A stretch of 64,000 bases of DNA, from positions 10,385,501 through 10,449,500 of the forward strand of contig CM076153.1 in assembly GCA_038025085.1 (NCBI GenBank), in the 5' to 3' direction. Made by a program: the position numbers and the translations under genes. Below are positions 1-13,600 of the stretch, piece by piece. Position 1 is the first letter of the stretch. Each line of letters begins with the position of its first letter. The stretch is from Tetragonia tetragonoides (taxonomy: Eukaryota; Streptophyta; Magnoliopsida; Caryophyllales; Aizoaceae). The notes under the pieces are model-generated. The model worked only from the letters and a program-made list of their open reading frames with translations. It made no database searches and had not been told where the DNA came from.

Positions 1-650
1 TTTGGATGCTTGGGACATAGTTCTCTTCAGCGTCACAATGGTCTTGGCAAACAAAGATCCAAGGATTACCATTGTCAAATAGTGTCAGTTTTATATACAT
101 GTTGAGGTGTAAAATTAAGAAGAAATTGTACCTACCTTAATTGAAAATCCAATGGAGAATGAAACTGATGAAGATATGATACATTTGGAACTTGTTATGT
201 GAATGGAACACTCGTAGTAACAACACTGTTTCACAATTGTTGAGTATGAACACGCAATATCAGAACTTTTGGATACAGTTCGGAAAATTAGAGATAAAAT
301 ACAATTACATATAAATTTAAAAGAAAAACAACAATAAAATTGTCTTTCACTAAATTGTCTTATCGATATTTGTAATTTTAGAAAATTACTAATTTATATT
401 AATGATGTGACCATAACTTCATATAATTCCGAAAAATTATTATCTTATTATTTATCGATATTATTAATTTAGACCATTGATAATGGGTCCATAACTTTAT
501 AAGGGCCTTTCAGAAAATTATCTTATTAGTATAACGAAATTATTAATTTAGAGCATTGGCCGGAGTCGGGACAAGAAAATATATTATTTTAGAGATTTAT
601 CGAGTATTAATTTGTAGAGATTCAACTGCATGCGCTAATTCTTTGTGCAT
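1..650 (+). mobile_element. Possible remnant of a pogo/CENP-B-like DNA transposon
   Basis: AT-rich and without an intact reading frame. One frame around 235-335 still reads as a charged helical stretch (…EYEHAISELLDTVRK… then KEKQQ), which reminds me of the C-terminus of plant pogo-like transposases. Downstream, a block beginning attattaatttaga occurs twice (about 460 and 538), followed by a tttatcgag motif near 596. No terminal repeats or target-site duplication were found and the left part lies outside the window. The family assignment is recollection-based and weak. Confidence 0.25.
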
Positions 651-1100
651 GTCCCAAGATATTTGAATTATTTTTTTACAACTTCAGATAACCACATACA
701 CTTCCAACAGCTTTCACTTTATTAGAATGTCAACAAATCAATATGCGAATTTTTGTAAAAGATACCAACAAGTCTTAAATTGAACTTCTCAAATGGGCAA
801 ATAATCCCAAAAATAACAAAATCCAACACACCAATTGGACAAATTTTGATTCATTCCTTTGACATCCATTGCATCATCTGAAAGTTGAGATGGTATAGCA
901 GTTCTCATTCGTGCTATAACGGAAATCAAATTGTAAACTCAACTTCAATACACACGCCTAAGAAACAAAATTTCTCGAAATAAAAGTAACCTCAGCTGCA
1001 ATCGAAAATGAGCAAAACGCAAACCACAAGGCCAAGCAAGAGTAACAAATTGTAAACATAAAACAACCAAAAACTCCACAATCTGCATTTTCAAAGCAGA
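651..1100. other. Intergenic, nothing recognised
   Basis: AT-rich sequence between the transposon remnant and the presumed 3' end of the CWC21-like transcript. I see no coding potential, structured RNA or repeat ends here. Confidence 0.5.
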
Positions 1101-1252
1101 CAATTTACGTACAGCCTGGAAGGCTCAATATCCCGTCCCGGTTACATTACTCTTGAAGAGTTGCCAAAGCAAACATCGTTTGGACAGCATCATCTACCAC
1201 AGCAGATAGATCGGCTAACAACACCAGTGTCCTGCAGCCCCAACAACGCTAC

Positions 1253-1843
1253 CTGCAAGGAAAGAACAAAAAAACCAAGGTCATGGCCCATCGGTAGCAA
1301 GTGATACAGTCTATACATCCATCTTTCACAAGTGCCTCAAATTGGCTGACATCACGAGGACGGCATTCGTGTCCAATAACTATAAAGCATCTTACGTTAA
1401 CAAAAATAATTGGTCATAAGAGAATGATATCTACATGACAATATGAAGGAATCAAAACAATAAATAGTTTGACCTAAAAAAAAAATTCATCCACAGCTGA
1501 ACTGCAAATAAAACCAGATCCCAGCTCTTTTTTGATGAGAAAAAAGTCCACTTCAAGGGAATTTGGGGGGGAGGGGGGACATAAGTTGGGAGCTCAAGCC
1601 TCAATGATTGAGCACCCACACCACCTCCAACTTCAAGGTTGGGTGTTCAAAGCTCATTATCAGTGTGTTGTGTGCTTATTAGCCTTCCCCCACCTCTATA
1701 ATGTAATGGCCTAAGGGCTGGCTGTCTTGCCTTATCCCAAAAAAAATAAAAATAAAAATTGTGTTCACAAAAACAATATACTAACATACCGATTATCAAC
1801 ATCTACTAACTTAAGTGAAAAAACAAACAATACACCAACTCAC
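1253..1843 (-). other. Predicted 3'-UTR intron of the CWC21-like gene
   Basis: Reading on the minus strand, a donor (acttg|gtgagt, boundary 1844/1843) lies 48 nt after the stop codon and an acceptor (ccttgcag|gtag) ends at 1253. Both sites fit the consensus. The gap would leave a terminal noncoding exon from 1252 down to roughly 1100. The stop-to-junction distance is just under the roughly 50-nt distance usually associated with nonsense-mediated decay. A SINE sits inside this intron. This is inferred from splice signals only. Confidence 0.5.
1579..1759 (+). mobile_element. SINE with tRNA-like promoter boxes and A-rich tail
   Basis: The head contains an A-box-like segment (gagctcaagcctcaatg…ttgagcac) and a B-box-like segment (gggtgttcaaagctc) about 45 bp further on. 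The element ends in an A-rich tail (aaaaaaaataaaaataaaaa). Size and order fit a plant SINE. No convincing target-site duplication was found, so the exact left end is approximate. It lies in the sense-opposite strand of the predicted 3'-UTR intron of the CWC21-like gene. Confidence 0.55.
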
Positions 1844-1891
1844 CAAGTAATGCCGTCGGGGACTTGTTAACATGGTAAATATGTCAACTCA

Positions 1892-4800
1892 TCAGCGCCT
1901 CCTACGGTCATTATCACGTCTGTCTGTCTCCAAGCGTTTCTGCAGATCATCAGACCTGGGCCTCCTCGAAGAATCTTTGTCCTTCTCATGCCTTCTGCCT
2001 CCACGGTCTTCCTCTTCCTTTCTTTCTCCATGCCTGTGTTCACGCTCATCTCGCACTCTTCTTTCAGTTCTACTTCTATGCTCTTGCCCCCTTCTTTCCA
2101 AATTCCTGTTTTCATGCTCTTCCTCCTCCCCTCTCTCCCGCTTCCTGCCTCCCTGATCGTCATCTTCCTCTCTCTCCTGCTTTTTGCCTCCCTGATCATC
2201 TTCTTCCCTTCTATCCTGCTTTCTACCTCCCTGTTCATCTTCCTCTCTCCTCTCCCTCTTCCTACCTCCTTGTTCATCTTCCTCCCTCCTCTCCTGTTTT
2301 CTGCTTCTCCTCTCATCTTCCTCTATACTCTCCCTATTTCTGCCTCCCTGCTCATTCACATCCCTCCTTTTCCGCCCATGGTCTTCATGATCATTTTCTT
2401 CCCTCCTTCCCCGCTTTTTGTCTCCCTGTTCTTCATCCTCCTGCCCATCGTGTCCACTATTTCGATGCTCAGTTTCCTCCCTTCTTTCACGTTTCCTACC
2501 TCTGTATGCGTCTTCTTCCCTTCTTTCTAGCTTTCTGTTTCGCTCTTCATCCTCTGACGTTTTTTCAAGCTTTTTCCTTTGATCTTCCTCCTTCATTTCC
2601 TTCTTTCTCCTTTCATGGTCATCTTCCTCCTTCCTCTCCCTTTTTCTCTTCTCAAGGTCATCTTCCTCCTTCCTTTCCTTTTTTCTTTTCTCAAGGTCAT
2701 GTTCCTCCTTCCTTTCCCGCCCTTTTCTTTTGTAATCATCGACGTCTTCCATCTCCCGCTTACTTTTTTCATGGTCATCTTCCACCTTTTTATCATGCTT
2801 TCTCCCTCCTTGCATGTTTTCCTCTCTCTTTTCTGACTTTTTGCTAATATCATGATCCTCCCTTCTTTCACGCTTTCTTGGCAGCTCTGCCTCTAGATTC
2901 TCATGCTTTCTAGAGTTTTGTTCATCTTCAACTCTGTGATGCCTTCTCCTGCTGTCCTTGTCTAGGTGCAAGTTTCTTTCTCCATATCTATCAAGTTCCT
3001 TAGTATCTCCTCTCGTCTTTGGCTCTTCTTTGCTTCTTTGGTACCTTGGCTGGTCACCAGCTCCTTTTGTGTGCTCATCAGGTATTGTTGCATTATCAAT
3101 ATCATCTTCAGAGTTACGTCTCCCTCTCCTGCGAGTCTGCAGCCTTTTTTCTCCATGATCAGAACCAGAATCATCTTCATCCGTATCATACCTCTTACTT
3201 CTTCGACTTCTCTCAGTTGCTCGTTTTTCGATCTTTGTCCCTTGATCAGAATCAGATCCATAATCATCTCTATCTACATCTGTTTTCTTGTTCTTGTGGC
3301 CTCCTGCCAATGCTCTCTCTCTACCAGCCATGGTTTTCCTCTTTGATGCATCAATATCATGCTCATCTTCAGAATCATGTCTCCCTCTCCTGCGACTCTG
3401 CAGCCTTTTTTCTTCACGATCAGAATCAGAATCACCTTCATCCGTATCATACCTCTTACTTCTTCGACTTCTCTCAGGTACTTGCTTTTCTGTCCTTGCC
3501 CCTTGATCAGAATCAGATCCGTAATCATCTCTATCTACATTAGTTTTCTTGTTCTTGTGGCTTCCGGCCAATGGTCCATCTCTACCAGCCACAGTTTTCC
3601 TCCTTGATGCACCATTATAATGTTCATCTTCACTTCTGCTTTTAGTCATATGATGCTTGGCTTTCATGGTTTTGTAATCTGGAGACCTACTGCTATAGTC
3701 AGATTCGCTTCCTTTCCTCTTGTGCGCTCTCATATGTCTCCCAACGTCCTTACGACGCCCTCTATAAGATTCATCGCTATCAGAGCTTGAATCAGCACTA
3801 TTATCAGATAAATTTTTCTTAGATACCGCGGTAGATTTGTGCTGCTTTCTCTTTGCTTCTCGTTCAGAATCTGAACCACTAGTCTGCTCCCTGCCACTTT
3901 CTGAATCAGAAGACACTTCCCCACGCCCTTTCCTTCTCTCATCCTGCTTCCTCTTTCCCCCTTGAGTTTTAGTAATTTCAACTTCATAAGGCTTTTCGAT
4001 CTTCAAATCCCCATCACCATTCAAAATTTCACCTTCTTCACGTTCACTGTCATCATCCGAATCATCTTTCCTAACTTTCCTTTGCCTCTCATCACTATCA
4101 ATCATACCCGATTCATCCAGCTTGTCCTGCTTTCCTGCATCAATATCAGTAGTGGTAATCCCAAGAGCATTTCTTAGTTTTTCCATTTGTTTCTCCTTCC
4201 TAGCAGCAATTTGGTGGGTTTGTGTATCTGATACCCTGAACATGACACAGAATCATTTAACAGCAGTAAATCATACGACCGCAGTCAACCATACCTAGGA
4301 GGATACAGAAATCAGGACACGACAATAGGTTCCCTAGCTAGAATAAGGGGCAAAACAAAACATGGACAATTTACAATGTTCCCCAAATTCAAATCCACCA
4401 CCACCAACTCCAACATATAAATTCCCCCACCCAAACAGCCCAATAGAAATAATAAGATACCAGTCCTTCACAAAGTCTTATTGGATAATGATTATTGTTT
4501 ATCCCTCCAAGGTTTAAAGAAGCAATTTAATCTATTTTTATAAAGCAACTAAATCAAAAAGCTAATAACCAACAGATTTAAAATCATAATGATGCTTTAC
4601 ATTTTTTATTTTGGGGGCTAATGCGACGAACACCTACATTTATAGGTTGATTCGTGATAGCTCTAAGATGAAAATTCATATCCACCCCCTTTACTTGAAA
4701 ATTATATCTACCCTAAAATTGAACATTCTAATCTTCACTGCCTAGAATAGATAGCAGTTTCGGAAAATCGAAAATGAAGTCTAACACATGTATCGTAAAA

Positions 4801-5214
4801 CTGAAAGTTCTATTCTACTGAACAGTCAAACACATGAAAGCTGAGAACCTACTTGTTACCAGACACAACCATAGCCCCACCATCCTCATTACCCGCTGCA
4901 GCAGCAGCAGCAGCTTCGAGATTACTCCGAGCCTCCTCAAGCTTCTCAGCTATCTCAGCATCGGTGTACCCCTGATCGCTAAGTTTGTCCTCGAGGATCA
5001 CCAGCTTCAACTCAATCTGCCGCTTGCGATCATGCTCTAGTATTTCCTTGTTGGGCTTCTTACTAATACCACCCATGCCCTGATCAGGACCGAACCCCGT
5101 GTTTCCATCCACTGCCACTTTCGAAGTCCTCGCCCTTACAAGGAATTTGTTCGTCTGGACATACCCATTGGTCCCTGACCCCCTTGGCGTCTGTAACCCT
5201 ATCCCGTTATACAT
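1892..5214 (-). CDS. CWC21/SRRM2-like spliceosomal protein
   Basis: Two coding exons: 5214-4853 (donor aacaa|gtaggt) and 4235-1892 (acceptor tgttcag|ggta), joined in frame to give 901 residues ending in an Arg run and TGA. The N-terminus MYNGIGLQTPRGSGTNGYVQ is the hallmark of the Cwc21/SRRM2 family. A cwf21 helix follows at about residues 55-100 (KPNKEILEHDRKRQIELK…). Yeast Cwc21 binds Prp8 and Snu114 in the catalytic spliceosome, so a nuclear splicing role is expected. Exon 2 encodes a low-complexity tail: Ser/Asp-rich first, then long Lys/Arg/Glu tracts (REED, KRERKEED types) rather than a classical RS domain. The tail contains an 87-residue direct duplication. A 5'-UTR intron (donor 5717, acceptor ending 5235) is also supported. 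The family call is firm; the function of the tail is inferred. Confidence 0.9.
3100..3625 (-). repeat. 261-bp in-frame duplication inside the CWC21-like exon 2
   Basis: Two adjacent 87-codon units, each beginning E-H near a Ser/Lys-Arg-Lys-Thr motif and running through AGR, HKNKKT, VDRDDYGSDSDQG, ERSRRSKRYDTDE, EKRLQ and RRRGR to SED. They differ at scattered positions. The period is 261 bp (for example, ctctatctacat at about 3528 and 3267), a multiple of three, so the frame is kept. Both units remain Ser/Asp- and Arg-rich. Confidence 0.85.
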
Positions 5215-5234
5215 TTCGATTCGATTTCAAACCA

Positions 5235-5717
5235 CTGCACAATATCAAAATGCCCAATATCAATCAAAAATTGAACCACCACAAATAAGAGAGCAAAATT
5301 GTGAAAATCAAAAGCTCTGACAGTGACGCAATAATTAGTAGCAAAAACAAGAAGCCAAAATCAAGAATGTCTAACCTAAATGATCAGCTCAAGAACTTCG
5401 CACACGTCAATTCCCATATATTCAAAGCCTAAATTTGAACGCCTAAATAGTACTCTACAACTTCAATATGCAAGACGATATATTGAAACAGAAAAGAAAC
5501 ATTACGCACAAAGAGATTTCGATCAAGTGAATCGAAATCGGTTACCTAATGCAAAACCCTAATTTCCGATTTTCTTTCAATTTACTACCGATCTTCCGAC
5601 CTAAAATGATTCCAATAAAAACGGCACAATCTCACAAAACAAAAACAAGAATGAATTTAAGATTCTGAAACGAAATCTACTCGAATACTAGTTGAGAGAG
5701 AAAGATCAGCTACTTAC
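5235..5717 (-). other. Predicted 5'-UTR intron of the CWC21-like gene
   Basis: Donor tcg|gtaagta ends the noncoding first exon at 5718 and acceptor gtgcag|tggttt opens the ATG exon at 5234, 20 nt before the start codon. Upstream, the noncoding exon carries a CT-rich tract on the sense strand (GA repeat at about 5732-5752), common in plant 5' leaders. The transcription start is probably near 5800-5870 but no clear TATA box was fixed. Confidence 0.6.
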
Positions 5718-5849
5718 CGATTGAAAATGGCGAGAGAGAGAGAGAGAGAGAAAGAGTGAGGGATTATGAACAACGGAGATATTTTTGGCCATTAATAGAA
5801 AAGGGGATGTGAGAGAGAGTGAGAGAGCAAAGCGGCTAAAGAGGGGAGG

Positions 5850-6535
5850 AAACTGTGTCGTTTCAGTATATATCTGATTATCTGGGCACGTGGAACTTGG
5901 AAGGTATGATGTACTATAATTTAGGTTGCACGGCTTTGTACAGGGAAAAGTATCCTCTCTTTTTTTCTTCATTCATAAAGGTTGACTCCAAATAAGACCC
6001 CCTTTATAATCAAATATAATATAAGCATGGTGTTATAATTGATCTTGAAACCGCCTCATATAAATTTTTGTATTTTTTTTTAAAGCCAAATAACCACCCG
6101 ATCCTATTGGTGAGAGAGTAAGGAGAGAAAATTGGTCAAATTTCCCTATGATAGGCGCGTGTGAAGGAGAGCAATGGTGTTAGACCTGCAAAACTAAAGC
6201 AGTGGTGGTAATTTTGGTAGTGGCGGCGATTGTGGTGTTGGGCGATAGAGGGAGAAGAGAGAAATTGGTGGTTCGGGCTTTGTGATGTGAAGAACCGGGG
6301 TAAGCTGCCTTAATTGAAGGTCTTGTGTATAACTATTTTGTGGTAAAACAGTTAAAAGTTACTTTTTATTCAAAAATGTAACATTCTTTTGAATTTTTTT
6401 GTGTAAAAGTAATAATTTTAGTCGTTTATAATGAAACCACCTTATTTAAGTTGTGTTATTATAGTGTGTTTTTTCTACCGTACTAGATAGTTTTATACTT
6501 CTAATAAAAATGATATATTCGTAGAAAAATGTATC
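5850..6535. other. Intergenic spacer upstream of the CWC21-like gene
   Basis: Contains the presumed promoter side of the CWC21-like gene and a G-rich stretch near 6170-6300 without a usable frame. No gene is supported. Confidence 0.5.
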
Positions 6536-6620
6536 TCCATTCGCAAGAGTTGGGATTCGAACTCCCAACCACTTGTTTAAGGGATAAAGTGCTGAACCAC
6601 TACACCAACCCATCTTGGTT
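6536..6620 (-). mobile_element. tRNA-like SINE head (truncated copy)
   Basis: On the minus strand it reads aaccaagatggg, then an A box (ttggtgtagtggttcagcac) and, about 30 bp later, a B box (gagttcgaatccca). It is nearly identical to the head of the complete copy at 23915-24065. The body that should follow is not recognisable, so the copy is truncated or its 3' part has decayed. It is not a functional tRNA, because no cloverleaf with a proper acceptor stem can be drawn. Confidence 0.6.
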
Positions 6621-7623
6621 ACAGATTTGATGACTTTTACTTTTAGTAGAAAATAGGTTCTTTATTTAAGCAGCTTGATCACATATACATCTCCAGGTAT
6701 GCATTTGCATTTTGCACTGCCTTTGAAAGCTCCAACATGCAAATGTTTCACTCCTAAGATAATGTCCAGATAGTTTTTGCTCACATAATTTAGAAGTATT
6801 GATTTGATAAAAATCTCCTCTTGGATTGAAAAAAAAAAGGTGACAACCTATTCAAACAAATCTTTCCACAAAAGTGACCTTAGAACCCCTCTTTTGAACA
6901 TTATTTGTCCCTTTTTGGCCTTAAATTGACTAAATTGGTCGATTTAGGTCTACATAGCCACTTTCTTGCTTGACAATGTGGGATTGGAATACTAAAAGAA
7001 ATCTCAAAACCCCAAAACGATGGATAATTATTCACAAAACAGAAGAATTTCTTTTTATGAAATAAAACTACATATGCTGCTTAAAAGAAGATCATACAAA
7101 TATTCTACTCTTTTTTTTTTGCTAGTCCTACAAATATTCTACTCTTACATCACTGTGGTGCCACAAAATTCTGGGCCGCACAAAGTGTTTCTTCCATCCA
7201 TGCATGGTTGCTGTGAGTCAGTAACCCCGAATCCCCCTCGCAGAATACATCTCATATATATATGTGTCTATTTCAAAGTACCACGATAACTTATCTACAT
7301 AGACTTCTCTGCTCATCAGCACCAGCAACAGTCTCAGGGTTCCATCAGAAATGAGACGCTGATTGCACAGAGCAACTCTCCTCCCCAGGAAGAGATCATT
7401 CACAAAGGACTTCATGTTGTCTAGTTTTCTCTCCTGGGAAAGAATATACATATACTCATCCCCGGGCAAACTGAACCAAAGCAACTCCTGTTGGAAATAG
7501 GATGCTCAACTACAAGGCTCTTGTAAATGATAAAATGTAGCCTTTTCTCCCCATTCAGAACCCTGCCGTCTTCAGTTAATCAAAAAGTACACGTTAGTCG
7601 TTACAAGGTTGGCATTTCGCAAA
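6621..7623. other. 3' flank of PRMT5
   Basis: Region downstream of the PRMT5 stop codon on its strand. It should contain the PRMT5 3' UTR but no polyadenylation site could be fixed. No other gene is supported; the short frames here lack family features. Confidence 0.5.
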
Positions 7624-10600
7624 CTAAAGACCAACCCAGTATGAACGACCACTGCCATTATGAATGGGTGATGGGGAAGGAGATGCTACACACCATTCAT
7701 ACCAAACCTACATCCAAAAATGATAAAGCAGATTAAGCTAAGTTAAAACTCCCCTAAAAACGAAAAATATATCTAGAGGTGAGGGAAAGTGAGTGGAGGG
7801 AGGAAATAACCTTAGTAGGACCACAACATCGCCACATATTAACTTCAAGAGGGGAGCCGGGCCGTACGCACACTGGTGTTCTTAGTGGGAAATAGATTGG
7901 AAACCTGAACAACAAATGAAGCGGCATCAGGAAGCATATTTTGGGCCCAATCTTGCCAAAACATAATGACCAAAATGGGTTTAAATCATGATGCAGAAAG
8001 AGCTGTCAGCTTACAGCTTTCACTTCCCACATGTTGTAATATGGACCTCTTAACTAAAGTCCTAGTTCATTTTAGATAATAAAATTGTAGTTCTTACTAA
8101 GTACTAGACAGGATTCATGTTAATTATCAAGTAAATGTATGAGTTTGATTCTATATGCAGGTTTAGTATTCAGTGCATGTATTAATAGTTCTACATTCAG
8201 GTATTGTTTCCTGGTAGATGCACCACATAATCTACAAATACCCAAGTAATGATAGGCTCTTGCCATCGCAATTCAGAATAAAAGAATACAATCTTCCTTC
8301 ATCTCTTTGCTCTCCCTCAGGCCTCAATCCCTTGTCTTTCACCACAATATCTTACAAAAGGACATTCTTAGACTACACTGCTAGATAAAAGACGTTTTGA
8401 GGCACCTCAACAGTGTTCCGCTTTGTTATTGCTGTACCTTCCAGCAAAACCCCTTTCCTTCCCCTCCCAAAAAACAAACACGGACTCAAGCACAAGAAAC
8501 CAGATGTTAACATGAGGAGCAAAAAGGGCAAATGGAACATATCAAACTGAAGTGATAGATGAAACTTGGAAGCACTCTACTTCTGTGAATCTTTGCCCGA
8601 TTAACCTTGGGAGGTGCTTTCATATCGAGGGCAGTATTTGGGAAGCGTTTTTTAGCAAAATTGGGCACAACAATCCCACTGTTCATTAAAAATAAAAAAC
8701 CATCTTACTCTCCTTTAGAATGTCCACAATAAGTGTCTACTTTCCAACAGTTTTGGTACCACCTATCACCTGTGTAGGCTGTTTTCTTTTAAACGTGGCT
8801 AATGATCACGTTCAGTACAGTGACATTTTTTTGTTCTCACATATTATTATTCAGTTCAGTTCAGCAGTGTAAGTGAAAAATAACACACCCTTACTCAGAC
8901 TCTACATTCCAAAGAATGTAACCGTATCGGATCTTCAGAGACTAGGATAAGATATTCCACTTCGAACTTATAATTACAAAAAAAAAAAAAAAAAAAATTA
9001 AATTCTTATGCATCCACAGCCAAATCTGATCCTTGGATCCTCAACAAGAAACATGGGTAGTATATATTTACAACCACAGACTATCTCCCACTCCAAAGCT
9101 TTTCTAAGTAAGCATATTTACTACTCCAGACCATAGCTTAAATTGTACATTAATTGAAAGCTCAATGTCCCTATGGTATACTGATCAACTTGGGACAAGC
9201 ATAAAACACGCGCTTGAAAAAGTTAGGGGAATAAAATCAAAAGCTAGTCTAATCATGAGAACAAAGATGAGAATCAAAAGTTAGGACTAAAGGGCATACC
9301 AGCTGAACATATTGGGTGTTGGCATTGTCGGTTCTATACCAAGGTGTACATCTTTGTAGAGAACTGCGTCAAAGTAACCCGCAAATCCTGCAGTAAAGAG
9401 GAAAAATTATTATTAATTACATTAATAACCCACGCTAACTATTCAAGTCAGCCACACCAAAAGATATGAGAAGATCCTTCAAATGAATTAGTAGTCATAA
9501 AATTGGCAAGCTGACAACTGAACTCAGTGGTTCTCTTCTAGGATGAGGAAGGTTATAATGAGGATCGCATTTCAGACAATCTTCAAGGCATAAAATAGAA
9601 GAGAATCTACTTTTCTTGATTAAACGTGTGAATGTCATCATTTCACCATTTCATGCTACAACAGACTTATCCACATTTGTATCAGTTAGCAGTTAAGCAT
9701 ACCATGCACCAATGCTGATCCAGTATCACTTGGCATCTGAAAGGTCAGCTTTGTATAACGCTGATTGTCTTTGTTGGGTGAACAATCTGGATGGGTAAAA
9801 GTGAACACCTGTGGATGTCAAAAAAATACATCTTGTTACCTCAGAAATCGATAAGTATGAACAAAAATTACAAATATCTTCAGAACTGAATTAATCAAAG
9901 AAATTAACACCAGGATGTCATTCAACTAGTTTTATATATTTTTTTGTCTGAGGGCGGGGGGGAGGGCAGGGGGGGCTTACTGGTTGACAAGGAGCAAGCC
10001 TTGCTAGTTTGTGCAATTTTACTACATAAGGAGTTTCAAAGTGCACTAGATCTTTATGCGCCTTAACCTGCATAAAAGAAAGCAAGTCAGATGGAATAAA
10101 GGGAGAGAAAAAATAGTACAAGGACAAAAGATGGACTCCGAGTATACATCATTATACAATTTTGTTGTCGTAATTGGTTGGAGATAACTCGTGTACCTGA
10201 AAGCAAAGCAAAGATGTTAGCTAAGTGACTTTTGAAATTCTCAATTCAAGAAAATGTCTCTCAAAATTAAGAAGGGCACGACTTTCTTAAAGACTTGAAC
10301 GTACGATGACGGAATAGAGATGCCATCTGGCTTCAAAAATCTTTGGGCTCCATCAAGACATTCAGGAGAAAGCTCATTATCACCAAACGAACCCAACAAT
10401 TCACTAACCTATATTCAGCACAATAAAACCAGAGACCTAAAACATGAATACAAAAGAACCCACAAAAGCGCACCAAAAAAAAAAAAGAACCCACAAAAGC
10501 TAAACCATTTACCAAAATGTCAGCTTTCTCAGGAGCATCCCAGCAACGCATGTCGCTAGATATTATAGTTACAATATTCTCCCATCCCTCAAGTTTGACC

Positions 10601-13600
10601 AAGCTCTGTGATTGACAAATTAGTTCGTATATTGAGCATTAGCATTTGCAGGTTGAATAAGTTCCTATTTCTTCAAAAGTAAATCAGAAAAATAATAAAA
10701 CAATAAAAAACTAGTTAAAGAAAACAATAAGATTTTGGGAGCACGTCTAAAACCAAGTTTGCAAAGTTGAACTTATGAGAAAACAATGACATGGATTGTG
10801 GCTAGAAAGATGTTTGAAGCTGTAGGAGCCACAACCATTAGACAACCTCAACTGCTGCTGATGAAGCACAAGCAACCAATTTACAACCATGCATATGTTG
10901 GAAGACAGTAGCAAAGATCTCAAAAGAATATCTCTAATAAAATCAAGAAAAACTTGGACATGAATACTTTGATTGGCATGATAAAGTACTACAAGAAAAA
11001 GAATAAGCAAACGCCATTTGATGAAGAAAGCCATGTTCTTAGCCAGACATTCAAAATCCAAAAAATCAACAATAGTGAGCTCAGAAAAAAAAAATGCAAG
11101 AATAGTTCTTCAAGTTGACAACCCTTTAAAACGCAAAAGAAGAATATGACAATAGTTTGAAACGAACAAATAATCCAACTATATACTAAAAAGTGTGGTC
11201 TGTGAGAGAGCTGACAAACTAAATGCTACTTACATGAAGAGTAATCACAGCATTAGGATTCTTCTCCACAGCATAAACTTTCAACTTCCTGCCCGTTTCT
11301 TCAGCAGCCTAAGTAGCAAAAAATTAGGGCAATTAAGAATGCTGAAGTATAATAATCAATATGCACAAGCTGAACTAGATATCTTACATAATGAAATCAA
11401 CACATTGAACAAAAAAAGTCATATGTATTATGCAAAGAACAGACAATAACAGATTGGTGGAATGTTTTGTAAAGAAGCCAATTGCTCCTTTAACACCGTA
11501 ATCAGTAAATCTTTGAAATAACTAGACGACATTATAGACATAGGATTCATTTCTGCAGAAGATGATTAAATTTACATGCAGTCCTCATGCAGTAACACGT
11601 TTTATGTAGAAAATAAGTAAATGGGCTCCAAAAAATTTCAGAAGCACAGGTGTACCTGGCGTGCAATGCAATAGTAAAATATATATATCCTCTCTGTTAG
11701 GGAAACTACCTTTATGTCAAACCTATAGAATTTTTTCAGTATGAAAACTAGCAAAAGAAACTGGTTCCCAGAGGGTATGTTATGAAAACTCTCAGACTCC
11801 AGTACCCTGGTAATGAACCATTTCACTAAGGTGTTGTATGTACTAGAAATATGAAAACCAATGCACTGAACTGAGCTGAACACCACTGCTCTCTGTCTAT
11901 CTGGGAAAAATTCCAAAACTTTCCCACTGAACTAATTTTTGGGAAAGTTTCCTCTACTTCGAAAGGTTCTTCAGCACCAAACAGTACATTATGAACAATC
12001 AAATAGTTCAACAAGGCAACACCAACCTGTAAAGAGGCTCTGACAAGAGGTCCACGTCCAGCTCCAACAACCATCAAAACCTATCAACAATGGAGTCAGA
12101 TAATGCCAAAATTATTCCAGTTCAAACCACAATTATAGTCCTTGTATATAAAGTTCAGAAGAATAAATAATAGAAGGGGGCACAATCACATGTACAGATA
12201 AATGTAAGACGAGAAAGACAAGGCACCAACCACCGAGAACAAAGAAAACATAAAGTGATTGGAAACGAAAGGAAACTGTATCAATAAGTCACTGATCCAG
12301 TATTACTTACAGTAGTCACAGTAGATGCCTTATTATCAGGGACCCTATCCGACAAAGCTTTACTGACAGCCCTTTGGTACTGTCAAAAGAGACATGACCA
12401 GCATTTGAGAAAAGAATACAGATTTAGCTCAGAAGAAGAATCAATTTTCAATTTGATTAAGGTACACTATTTACACACATGCATGGAATTTTTTTTAGAT
12501 AGACTTGGAGAAAGGAATGCCTATTGACAAGTTCTTGCTCATTAAGCACAAAGCCACAAAGTAGTTTTCCTTTTGAAATATCGGCATTTATCTGGCTGTT
12601 TCTTTTTTTTATGTGGGCCATGGAGACACCCAGGATTGAATTTCACATGTCCAAAGTTAGAAGTAAAATTTATCTACATTATATTAGTTAACCAGCGCTG
12701 ACAATGTTAATGAAATATCAGCAATACAAAAGTCTAACCTGAATGTATTTTACAGTATCCTTTTCAAATGTCTCATATGTTTGGGCCTCAAGGTTATCCA
12801 TGAGAGGCTGCATAAACCAGCATATGTAACCCACACAGGCAAAGATACACGAGTAAACAAGTCAGAATGGTCTACTTAATTTGATGCAAAAGATGAAGCT
12901 GAGGTAATAAATGGAAATCAACACCGGGATGGACAGAACATACTTGCAAAGGCGACTGCAGAAAATCCCTATAACCAAGCTGCAATAAGAAACACAAACT
13001 ATTAGAACGGGCTAGAGAAGCAAACAGCCTTGATTATTTGGGAAATATAGCATGCGATAAGACGCTACCTCATATCGCTCTTGTTCAGGGAGCGGATCCA
13101 TCTTTTGGTAGAGATAACCAACGTAGTCCAAATATGATCTCAGAGGATGCCTCTGATTACCTAGTGAGATACACATTTTGTGTCAGGACTTAAAATAGAT
13201 GTAGAAACCAAGTAGGTAAGGTATAAAACAGCCACAATCAAGTAAACAAAGAGGCTCCCAAAAATAGTTTCAACATGGGGACAGAAGACAGTCAAATTTA
13301 AGCCTAAGGCTTAAGCTTAAGAGACATCAAAGATGGAAACAAGAGTAGAGCCAGGTTGCCACAAGCCCACAACAGGGATTTGAAATGGGTTCATGCTGCA
13401 ACAAATTGAGTATAGCCAGCTCACTTGAACCTGGGACCTTATAGTCCTCGGAATCTCCTGACCAGCCTGGTAGTCTACAACCACAGTGAAAAGAGCCAGG
13501 TCCAAACTCCTGACCAGTTCAGCCTGCCAGACCAGAACTAGCACAAGCTGTCCAGACCCACCCAATATCAGTTTATCACCAATGCACTCAATACTCAATA

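Noticed and set aside
1872..3607. Many plus-strand frames rich in Ser, Phe and Leu opposite the CWC21-like exon
   Set aside because: They are the complement of the Lys/Glu/Arg-rich coding exon, whose low complexity removes stops on the other strand.
6536..6620. Possible tRNA gene
   Set aside because: A and B boxes are present but no acceptor or anticodon stems form; a matching full copy elsewhere has SINE structure and a target duplication.
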